NCBI GenBank assembly: GCA_937923795.1
Contig: CALDWI010000060.1
Span: forward strand, 1-38,484
From: an uncultured Collinsella sp.
GTDB lineage: Bacteria; Actinomycetota; Coriobacteriia; Coriobacteriales; Coriobacteriaceae
Length of the DNA: 38,484 nucleotides
Direction of reading: 5' to 3'
A program made the position numbers and the translations under genes. The notes under the pieces are model-generated. The model saw only the letters and a program-made list of their open reading frames with translations, ran no database searches and was not told where the DNA came from. Positions 1-7,192 of the stretch are shown here, piece by piece (position 1 is the first letter of the stretch; each line of letters begins with the position of its first letter).

Positions 1-80
1 GAGCGGGGGCTCCTGTCGTTTCCGTGCCCCTGGATTGGGTCATAGTGTCTGACTTTGCCAAGGCATCGGCGCCGCCGTTG

Positions 81-127
81 TTGGCACTTGGGGACGTTCC
101 TTATGTGCCGGCACCTGGGGACACTCC
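81..127. repeat. Palindromic GGGGAC repeat (family A)
   Basis: Two adjacent units built on GGCAC-TTGGGGAC-GTTCC-TTA-GTGCC: the arms GGCAC (83-87) and GTGCC flank a GGGGAC..TTCC core, and a second unit starts with GGCACCTGGGGACACTCC. The same core recurs near 3210, 3251-3283 and 20055. It lies just past the 3' end of the coiled-coil gene and contains no credible ORF. It looks like a REP-type element; the mobilising enzyme is not in this window. Confidence 0.6.
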
Positions 128-147
128 TTGTAGTCTTTGGGGAGTGG

Positions 148-1917
148 TTACTTGCTCACGAACAGCCAGACCAGGATGATCACCAGGATTGCGGCGACTA
201 TGCAGACGATGGCGCCGGTGAATTTGATGCGTGAGTCGCGGGTACGCTCGCGCACCGCGTCCTCGGTGGCCTCGAGCTGGGCGACTTCTCGCTCGGTCTC
301 GGCGTGTTCGGCTTTGTCTCGGGCCAAGGATCCTGCAAGCGACTCAGTGATCTCTGGGTGGTCGTGTACTTCGGTCGCCTGTTCGATGATCGACTGCGCA
401 TGTGCGGCATCTGCTTGGGCGTTGGCGATGTTCTGCTCTTGGTCGCGGCGTGCTTTGTCCTCGGCGGCGATCTTCTCGCGCAGTTCGCGCTGGCGCGTCG
501 CGGCAGCAGTCTTCGCCGTCTGCAGCTCGTCGCGCGCGGCATCGGCCTCGGCCGTCACGGCCTGATGGGCGCGCTTGGCGTCGGCGATGGGGGCTTGCGC
601 CTGCTCGACGGCCTGCTCGGCTGCGGCAAGCGAGTGTTCAAGGTCGGCGGTGATGCGCGGGACATCTTCTTCGGCCTTACGCAGGGCATCTGCCGTGTCG
701 GAGATCTGCATCGAGAGCTCGCTGGTGCGCACCGTATAGTTGGCGGGATTTGCCGAGGGATTGCGTTGCAGCTCGGCATACTCATGACGCAGCGTCTCGA
801 GCTGGGCGCGCGTGGCGTCGACAGTTTGTTGTGCGGCGGCAATGCCGGCGTCTCGCTCGGCCTGCACCTTGTCGCGGATGCGCTTGGAATCCTCAAGACG
901 TCGAACGAGGCGGTTGCCGGTCTCGCGCGAGCTCGCCTCGCGGGCCTCCACGGCGTCGAGCGCGGCCTTCAGGCGGAGCTCAGTCGCGTCATCTTCTGTC
1001 TTCATTTGTTCGAGCTGACCCTTGAGCTCTGTCGCTTTGGAGGCGTGGGCATCACGGTCAATCTCGGCGGCCGCTGCAGTCTTTTGGGCCGTGGCAATCG
1101 CCTGGCGTTGCTCGGCGATGATCTGGTCGTAGCGGCCTGCGATATCCTGGCGCGTCTCGAGTTCCTCGGCCTGATCGGCAATGCGCTGCTCAAGTTCGGC
1201 CAGGTGGGCGCGGGCATTGGCAAGTGCCTTTTTCGCGGCGTTCATCTCGCGCATGGCCGAGGCGCCCTGGGCAATAAAGGTGCCCACGGCGTTCGCGGTG
1301 TTCGAGACAGCGGTCCCCAGATCGCGGTTCGCGGCAGGGGAGTGCGAGGCGGTCGGGCGAGCGGTGTCAGCAGCATCCGCATCGGCAGCCTGCGGTACGG
1401 AGATGTTGCCGGTGCCGCCCTCGACCACAGAAAAGCCTGCTGCGTGCGGGTCGACCGCATCGGCGCCAATCGTGGGGTGCTCGAGCTGCAGAAACGAGGG
1501 CATGGTGCTGCCCCGGTCGGCAACCGGAGTCTCGCCGGGTACAAAGGTCGAGGCCGCCTCGGCAGCCTCCTCTTCCTCGGCATCAATATCGGCATCGGCG
1601 ACGGCGTCTTTCATCGCTTTGACAGCATCCATCATGGAGTCCATGACGGCATCGAGCTCTTCTTCCGAAGACACCTCGATGGGGCCCGCTGCTTGCGGGG
1701 CGTCGTCCTGTACAGGGGCGTCGTCCTGAGCGGGCGCATCGTCGTTTTGCTCATCGGCGTTTTCTGTTTCGGGGGTTTCCGCCGTAGCGCTTTCGTCCAA
1801 GATGGGGTCGTCGATGTCGATACCATCGCAGGTCACAGTGTCAGTATCTGCGGTGACGTCTGCGGGATCATCAATATGCTGTTGAGTCTGGGGGTCCAGC
1901 TCGTCTGTCATAGGCAT
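148..1917 (-). CDS. Tail-anchored coiled-coil protein
   Basis: A 589-residue protein of unknown function. The first ~110 residues are strongly acidic and repetitive, with runs such as QDDAPVQDDAPQ. Residues ~210-560 are rich in Ala, Glu, Arg and Gln in heptad-like order (long helices with QAEELETRQD and QRQAIATAQ type segments), as expected for a long coiled coil. The last ~25 residues form one hydrophobic segment (GAIVCIVAAILVIILVWLF) ending in SK. No signal peptide is visible, so the protein would be anchored by its C-terminus with the coil in the cytoplasm. I chose the ATG at 1917 because GAGGAG lies directly upstream; the ATG at 1911 is possible. Reading upstream to 2022 would need an N-terminus with no ribosome site. 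It is divergent from the dehydrogenase gene. A structural or envelope-organising role is only a guess. Confidence 0.8.
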   Translation of the reverse strand: MPMTDELDPQTQQHIDDPADVTADTDTVTCDGIDIDDPILDESATAETPETENADEQNDDAPAQDDAPVQDDAPQAAGPIEVSSEEELDAVMDSMMDAVKAMKDAVADADIDAEEEEAAEAASTFVPGETPVADRGSTMPSFLQLEHPTIGADAVDPHAAGFSVVEGGTGNISVPQAADADAADTARPTASHSPAANRDLGTAVSNTANAVGTFIAQGASAMREMNAAKKALANARAHLAELEQRIADQAEELETRQDIAGRYDQIIAEQRQAIATAQKTAAAAEIDRDAHASKATELKGQLEQMKTEDDATELRLKAALDAVEAREASSRETGNRLVRRLEDSKRIRDKVQAERDAGIAAAQQTVDATRAQLETLRHEYAELQRNPSANPANYTVRTSELSMQISDTADALRKAEEDVPRITADLEHSLAAAEQAVEQAQAPIADAKRAHQAVTAEADAARDELQTAKTAAATRQRELREKIAAEDKARRDQEQNIANAQADAAHAQSIIEQATEVHDHPEITESLAGSLARDKAEHAETEREVAQLEATEDAVRERTRDSRIKFTGAIVCIVAAILVIILVWLFVSK

Positions 1918-2205
1918 GTGCTCCTCATCGTTGTTTGTCACCCTATGATAAAGTCTCGCGCCGACATCCCGCGCGCCGCAGCAAAGTTTCAAAACGTGTT
2001 CGATGGCTCGATCTGATAACAATAACTCGACCGCTTTATCCAGTTTGTGCTTGACAATCCCTTCGCCGAACGACGTGGTGCCGTTCGCCTACCGCGGTCT
2101 TTTATTTTTGCTTGAACACGCTAAAGTTGCATCTCAGCTTTTGGCGCGTGAAGTTGGATACGCGCAGTCGGCGGGCGTGCCCGTCGCGATTTGAAAGGAC
2201 TATGT

Positions 2206-3006
2206 ATGGGACTTTTCACTGGTAAGACCGTGATCGTCACCGGCGGCGGCAAGGCCACGCTTAAGGACGGTTCTGCTGGCTCCATCGGCTACGGCATCGA
2301 TATCGCATTTGCCAAGGAGGGCGCGAACCTCGTCATCACTGGCCGCAACGTCGCCAAGCTCGAGGCCGCCAAGGAGTCTCTCGAGGCCGAGTACGGTGTC
2401 AAGGTTCTGCCTGTTCAGGCCGATGTCTCGGCTGGTCAGGACAACGAGGCAGTTGTCCAGAACGTCATCGACAAGGCCATTGAGGAGTTCGGCCGCATCG
2501 ACGCCGTCGTCAACAATGCTCAGGCCAGCGCCTCGGGCGTGACCATCGCCGATCACACCATGGATCAGTTTAACCTGGCCATTTATTCCGGTCTGTATGC
2601 CACCTATCTGTATATGCAGAAGGCCTATCCGCACCTGAAGGAGACCAAGGGCTCCGTGGTCAACTTTGCCTCGGGCGCCGGCCTGTTTGGCAACTACGGC
2701 CAGTGCAGCTATGCTGCCGCCAAGGAGGGCATCCGCGGTCTGACTCGCGTTGCCGCCAACGAGTGGGGCAAGGACGGCATCAACGTCAACATCGTGTGCC
2801 CGCTTGCTTGGACCGCTGCGCTCGAGAACTTCCAGGATGCTTATCCCGAGGCGTTCAAGGCCAACGTCCACATGCCACCGGCGGGTCACTACGGTGACGT
2901 CGAGAAGGAAATCGGCCGCGTGGTCGTTCAGCTCTGCGGTCCCGACTTTAAGTACATGAACGGCGAGACTGTCACCCTCGAGGGTGGCATGGGCCAGCGG
3001 CCGTAG
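2206..3006 (+). CDS. SDR-family NAD(P)-dependent oxidoreductase
   Basis: A 266-residue short-chain dehydrogenase/reductase. The N-terminus has the Rossmann start VIVTGGG, but the glycine motif is stretched by an insertion (KATLKDGSAGSIGYG) before the helix. Further family landmarks are the D-V pair (QADVS), the VNNAQAS strand-4 motif (normally NNAG), a serine in the FASGAG strand and the catalytic Y-x3-K in SYAAAK. The C-terminus (GETVTLEGGMGQRP) resembles the usual LxVDGG ending. The start at 2206 follows GAAAGGAC; the ATG at 2191 has no good site. The substrate cannot be read from the sequence: gut Coriobacteriia use SDRs for bile acids, sugars and fatty-acid derivatives. It is monocistronic, with a hairpin and a terminator behind it. 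Confidence 0.9.
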   Translation: MGLFTGKTVIVTGGGKATLKDGSAGSIGYGIDIAFAKEGANLVITGRNVAKLEAAKESLEAEYGVKVLPVQADVSAGQDNEAVVQNVIDKAIEEFGRIDAVVNNAQASASGVTIADHTMDQFNLAIYSGLYATYLYMQKAYPHLKETKGSVVNFASGAGLFGNYGQCSYAAAKEGIRGLTRVAANEWGKDGINVNIVCPLAWTAALENFQDAYPEAFKANVHMPPAGHYGDVEKEIGRVVVQLCGPDFKYMNGETVTLEGGMGQRP

Positions 3007-3008
3007 GG

Positions 3009-3036
3009 GTTACGCGGTTTTTCCAAACCGCGTAAC
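3009..3036. terminator. Perfect 12-bp inverted repeat after the SDR gene
   Basis: GTTACGCGGTTT (3009-3020) and AAACCGCGTAAC (3025-3036) form a perfect stem with a 4-nt loop, starting 2 bp after the stop codon. There is no T-run, so it may be an RNA-stabilising or weak terminator hairpin; the U-rich terminator is at 3079-3120. Confidence 0.55.
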
Positions 3037-3078
3037 GGCTCGACGCTGCGCGGTCACCAGGGCGACAACTTGTCATTC

Positions 3079-3120
3079 AAAGAGGGCGGCATGACCAGAA
3101 GGTCTATGCCGCCCTCTTTT
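3079..3120 (+). terminator. Rho-independent terminator of the SDR gene
   Basis: AAAGAGGGCGGCAT (3079-3092) pairs perfectly with ATGCCGCCCTCTTT (3106-3119) around a 13-nt loop and ends in TTTT. It sits about 70 bp downstream of the SDR stop codon. Confidence 0.8.
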
Positions 3121-3135
3121 CATGCCAATTTGTTC

Positions 3136-3298
3136 GCCCTGGCGACCGCTCGCTGACGTCGCCAGGGCATCGGCGTTGCCTTGGCTGTTGGAGATGATCT
3201 CGTAGTCGTTGGGGACGTTCTTAAATGACTAGCTATAAGGGACACTCTTGCCGGCACTTGGGGACAGTCCCTAAGTGCCGGCAGATTGGGACACTTCT
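3136..3298. repeat. Cluster of palindromic repeats (family A)
   Basis: The gap between the SDR gene and tgt holds several palindromes. GCCCTGGCGAC (3136-3146) is mirrored at 3158-3168. A unit at about 3205-3232 has AGTC..TTGGGGACGTTC..TGACT. A nearly perfect unit at 3251-3283 reads GCCGGCACTTGGGGAC then AG then TCCCTAAGTGCCGGC, and a further half unit (TTGGGACACTTCTT) follows. The GGGGAC..TCC core is constant while the outer arms differ, which suggests repeated insertion or arm exchange. No ORF is credible here. Confidence 0.65.
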
Positions 3299-3386
3299 TT
3301 GCAAGATGGCGCTGAAGATTGTCCTCGACGACTAGTCGTTTAATGCATCAGTTTCTGTCGAGTCGGTGCGGTTTGCTGGTTGCCCG

Positions 3387-3392
3387 TATAAT
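3387..3392 (+). promoter_or_regulatory. Candidate -10 box of tgt
   Basis: A consensus TATAAT lies 37 bp before the tgt start codon, in the right place for a short leader carrying the AAGGAG ribosome site. No convincing -35 hexamer is visible at 16-18 bp upstream, so this is a partial call. Confidence 0.45.
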
Positions 3393-3429
3393 GGTCTGCG
3401 TATGAACCGCAACCAAGGAGTTCCAGTTT

Positions 3430-4569
<1,140 letters not shown>

Positions 4570-4717
4570 GGGCGACAGCACGCTTGCAGAGCGTGGGCAA
4601 CGGCAAAGGCTGAGCGGCAGCCGCTCGTCACATTCGCTGACGCCGGCTGCGCGACCGCTGACCGATAGCTTGCAAGTGCTTGATGCATCGTGGGTACCAT
4701 ACCGAATAGTTGATGCT

Positions 4718-4764
4718 CGGGCGGGTGTTTGACGCATGGCGTCAACCCCGCCCGTTTTTCTTTT
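4718..4764 (+). terminator. Terminator between tgt and the LOG-family gene
   Basis: CGGGCGGG and GTTTGACGC (4718-4735) pair with GCGTCAAC and CCCGCCCG (4739-4754) around ATG, followed by TTTTTCTTTTTC. It ends only ~18 bp before the start of the next gene, so it lies in that gene's leader or just upstream of its ribosome site and could also act as an attenuator. Confidence 0.8.
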
Positions 4765-4781
4765 TCTCGATAGGAGTACCC

Positions 4782-5540
4782 ATGATTAAGAATGAGAACG
4801 TCGAGGGCGAGCCTGCCTACGACGAGACGTACCGCCGCGGCCCCGTGGTCATGCGCGGCCCCATGATTCCCAAGGACAACACCTACGCCAACCTGCTGGC
4901 GCCCGAAGATTCGACCGACTGGTTACACGCCGATCCGTGGCGCGTCCTTCGTATTCAGGCGGAATTCGTCGATGGTTTTGGCGCGCTGGCCGAGCTCGGA
5001 CCCGCAGTGACCATCTTTGGCAGTGCCCGCACGTCCAAGACCGATCCGCTCTACAAGGCGGCGCGCACGGTCGGGCGCAAGATCGCGCAACGTGGCGTGG
5101 CGGTTATCACCGGTGGTGGTCCCGGCATCATGGAAGCGGCCAACAGGGGAGCGGCGAGTGTCAACGGTAAGTCAGTTGGCCTGGGCATTGAATTGCCGCA
5201 CGAGCAGGGGCTCAACAAATACGTGAACCTCGGTATGGACTTCCGCTACTTCTTTGTGCGCAAGACCATGTTCGTCAAATACAGCTCGGGCGCTATTGTG
5301 TTTCCCGGCGGGTTTGGCACGCTCGACGAGATGTTCGAGGTGCTCACGCTGGTGCAAACGCACAAGGTCAAGCGCATGCCGCTTGTGCTGGTAGGCAGCG
5401 AGTACTGGCAGGGCCTATTCGACTGGCTTAACGGTCCGGTGCTGGACGCCGGTATGATCAGCCCGCTCGATCCCGAGCTCGTGCACATCACCGACGACCT
5501 CAACGAGGCCGTCGACATTGCCCTGAGCGGGCTGATGTAG
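4782..5540 (+). CDS. LOG-family (TIGR00730) nucleotide phosphoribohydrolase
   Basis: A 252-residue Rossmann protein of the LOG/TIGR00730 family, whose members hydrolyse the N-glycosidic bond of (cytokinin) nucleoside 5'-monophosphates. Signatures are VTIFGSAR, GGGPGIMEAANRGA (phosphate-binding glycine loop) and PGGFGTLDEMFEVLT (the PGGxGTxxE catalytic motif). The N-terminal ~60 residues are an extension often seen in the longer TIGR00730 group. The start at 4782 follows AGGAG; an upstream reading from 4710 would run through the terminator hairpin. The last 43 codons are present a second time at 9761-9889, about 90% identical, suggesting that DNA was inserted at the gene's 3' end. Confidence 0.93.
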   Translation: MIKNENVEGEPAYDETYRRGPVVMRGPMIPKDNTYANLLAPEDSTDWLHADPWRVLRIQAEFVDGFGALAELGPAVTIFGSARTSKTDPLYKAARTVGRKIAQRGVAVITGGGPGIMEAANRGAASVNGKSVGLGIELPHEQGLNKYVNLGMDFRYFFVRKTMFVKYSSGAIVFPGGFGTLDEMFEVLTLVQTHKVKRMPLVLVGSEYWQGLFDWLNGPVLDAGMISPLDPELVHITDDLNEAVDIALSGLM

Positions 5541-5570
5541 ATCAATCGTGCTCACGCGACATGAATACGC

Positions 5571-5606
5571 ATGGCAATCTGATGTTATCTAACATCAGAT
5601 TGCCAT
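5571..5606. promoter_or_regulatory. 17-bp perfect inverted repeat before the toxin-antitoxin pair
   Basis: ATGGCAATCTGATGTTA (5571-5587) is mirrored exactly at 5590-5606 with a 2-bp centre. A TATACT -10-like box follows at 5617-5622, and the antitoxin starts at 5654. Type II antitoxins usually repress their own promoter by binding such palindromes, so an autoregulatory operator is likely. It could also serve as the terminator of the LOG-family gene, although no T-run is present. Confidence 0.55.
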
Positions 5607-5653
5607 TTATATTGGGTATACTGGTGTAAAAGACGAGGGCGAGGAGGTCGCAA

Positions 5654-5953
5654 ATGTCTACAGCAACAGTTAAGCCTACGACGGTTCGAATCGAAGAGGG
5701 GCTCAAGGAGCAGGCGACTGAGTTCTTGGATTCGGTCGGCCTCAGCCTCAATTCCTATCTCAATCTTGCCGTTCGGCAGCTGGTAAATCAGCGAAAGATT
5801 CCTTTTGAGATTGTAGGAAGGGCGGAGGTGCCCAACGAGGCGACGAGGCGTGCCATGGTGATCGCCGAGGCTCATGAGTTGGGGATTTTGCCGGACGATA
5901 GCCCGTCATTCAACAACGCTGATGAGCTTATGTCATTCCTCGATGAGGAATAG
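5654..5953 (+). CDS. RelB/DinJ-family antitoxin
   Basis: A 99-residue antitoxin of the RelB/DinJ type. The N-terminal half has the ribbon-helix-helix pattern: strand TTVRIEEGLKEQATEFLDSVGLSLNSYLNLAVRQLV, with the GLSLNSYLNLAVRQ turn-helix typical of DinJ. The C-terminal part, ending in FNNADELMSFLDEE, is the expected toxin-wrapping tail. GGAGG precedes the start by a normal distance. It is separated from the toxin gene by only 2 bp, so the two are one operon, probably repressed by this protein at the palindrome at 5571-5606. Confidence 0.9.
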   Translation: MSTATVKPTTVRIEEGLKEQATEFLDSVGLSLNSYLNLAVRQLVNQRKIPFEIVGRAEVPNEATRRAMVIAEAHELGILPDDSPSFNNADELMSFLDEE

Positions 5954-5955
5954 CG

Positions 5956-6264
5956 ATGTTCGAGATTAAAGTCGAGGCTCAATTTAAGGCGGACTACAAA
6001 CGAACGATGCGCATGCATCCGCAGCTAAAGAGTGAGTTTAAGGCGGCAGTCGCAGAGCTTGCAGCTCACGGCTCGCTTCCCGCGGAATATGGCGCCCATG
6101 AGCTTTCAAACCCGGGCGGAAACTACAACGGCCACATCGATTTCCACCTATCCGATGGCTTGGTCGACGTGGTCGTTCTCTACTTACCGCATAAGACTAA
6201 TCCTGTGATCCGGCTGGTCAGAATGGGCTCGCATGAGGAGCTGTTCCAGGGCCCGCAGGGCTGA
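5956..6264 (+). CDS. YafQ/RelE-family mRNA interferase toxin
   Basis: A 102-residue RelE-superfamily toxin, closest by eye to YafQ. Seen are the opening KVEAQFKADYKRTMR, the central LPAEYGAHELSNPGGNYNGHIDFHL (YafQ-like L-x2-x-Y-x-D-H-x-L-x-G pattern) and the ending IRLVRMGSHEELF, where the His of GSHxxLF is the YafQ catalytic residue. Toxins of this group cut mRNA in the ribosomal A site. The gene follows its antitoxin with a 2-bp gap. No sign of damage. It sits in the accessory island between the two copies of the LOG-gene 3' end, and may stabilise that island. Confidence 0.9.
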   Translation: MFEIKVEAQFKADYKRTMRMHPQLKSEFKAAVAELAAHGSLPAEYGAHELSNPGGNYNGHIDFHLSDGLVDVVVLYLPHKTNPVIRLVRMGSHEELFQGPQG

Positions 6265-6277
6265 TTGCCGATTTCTA

Positions 6278-6344
6278 AGTTGCGGTGGAATAGGGATTGA
6301 TTGACGGCTAATAAGTCAAAAACAGTCCCTATTCCACCGCAACT
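6278..6344. repeat. Palindromic GCGGTGGAATAG repeat (family B, copy 1)
   Basis: A perfect 19-bp inverted repeat, AGTTGCGGTGGAATAGGGA at 6278-6296 and its complement at 6326-6344, encloses a 29-bp centre. Copies with the same outer arms occur at 9978-10064 and 13271-13339. The stop codon and last codons of the TOTE helicase gene (6329-6344) lie inside the right arm. Confidence 0.8.
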
Positions 6345-7192
6345 GCTGGGGGTACCCTGTTCGTCGCCGCGGCCTCCGGTTCCACTTTTCGCTGAATTTC
6401 GCTCAAAAGCTCGGCTGCGACTTCGCTGCTTTTGAAACGAATGCTGCAGTCTTCTTTCTTTGGGAAAGCCAGCAACGGAATAGCTCCGTACCAGACAGTT
6501 TCCTCGTCAATCACTGATGCGCACAGACATCCTTCGGCTTTGATGAGATAGTTGACGTTCATCTCGGCAAAAATCGCTTTCACGTCATCGCGTGGAGTTG
6601 AAGCAATAGAAATCTCAAGGGCAATTCCACGGGTAGCGGCATCCGCGAGTGCAGCGGCGAGCTTTTCAAGGCATGCGGCGGACGCGTAGGGTGCGGCAAT
6701 AAAAATGCTTTTCGATGCGTTCTCGATGTCATTCACTAAAGCCTCCACGGCTCTTGCCGACCTAACGAGGATGTTTCGATCGTCCTGTCTGTTGTCGTTT
6801 GCCGCAAAGACTTCATACCCCAGCTTGGCGTAGGTCTTGAGCCTCTTTTGGTACATGCGCGCGAACATGGGTATCGACAGGTCAACATAGTCGAATATCT
6901 CAACCCGCTGTTTGCCCTCGTGGCTTCTGTGTAGCCTACCTGCCTGCTGCGTTATGCTGCCGTCCCAAGATATTGGAGTGGCAATGAGCAAAGTGTCAAG
7001 GTAAGACAGGTCGAAGCCCTCGCCCAGAAGACTTTCAGTTGCGACGATGATTCGATGCTCATGCTCAAAGCTGGGAAGACTCTTCAGTATTGCTTTTCTT
7101 TCTTTGGCGTCGATTTCTCCGGTTAAGAGTATGGGTTCGTGTCCACGGCTTTGAAGTAGCCTGCATAGCTCTTCGGCATGCTTTTTTCTTTT
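6329..7192 (-). pseudogene. C-terminal half of the TOTE helicase (helicase C + PLD-like), after a frameshift
   Basis: This is the continuation of the gene at 7191-9341, displaced by one base. Reading from about 7192 gives ~287 residues that begin KRKKHAEELCRLLQSRGH (helicase motif IV region). IVATESLLGEGFDL (motif V) and QQAGRLHR (motif VI) follow, with the arginine finger of SF2 helicases. Past ~residue 140 comes a segment with SIFIAAPYASAACLEKLAAAL and later VWYGAIPLL..CSIRFKSSEVAAELL, resembling the degenerate phospholipase-D-like domain at the end of such helicases. It has no start or ribosome site of its own, so it is made only if the upstream ORF is read through by frameshifting or if the shift is an assembly error. 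The stop codon lies within a palindromic repeat. Confidence 0.8.

Noticed and set aside
304..2016. 570-codon plus-strand ORF opposite the coiled-coil gene
   Set aside because: It is a GC-rich antisense shadow: no ribosome site, low-complexity Gly/Arg/Leu translation, and the opposite frame has a clear start, coil and membrane anchor.
2003..2194. 63-codon ORF before the SDR gene
   Set aside because: No ribosome site, no family resemblance, and it spans the expected promoter region of the SDR gene.
4570..4710. Possible structured RNA after tgt
   Set aside because: Several small GC-rich inverted words occur, but I could not build a consistent fold of any known RNA class.
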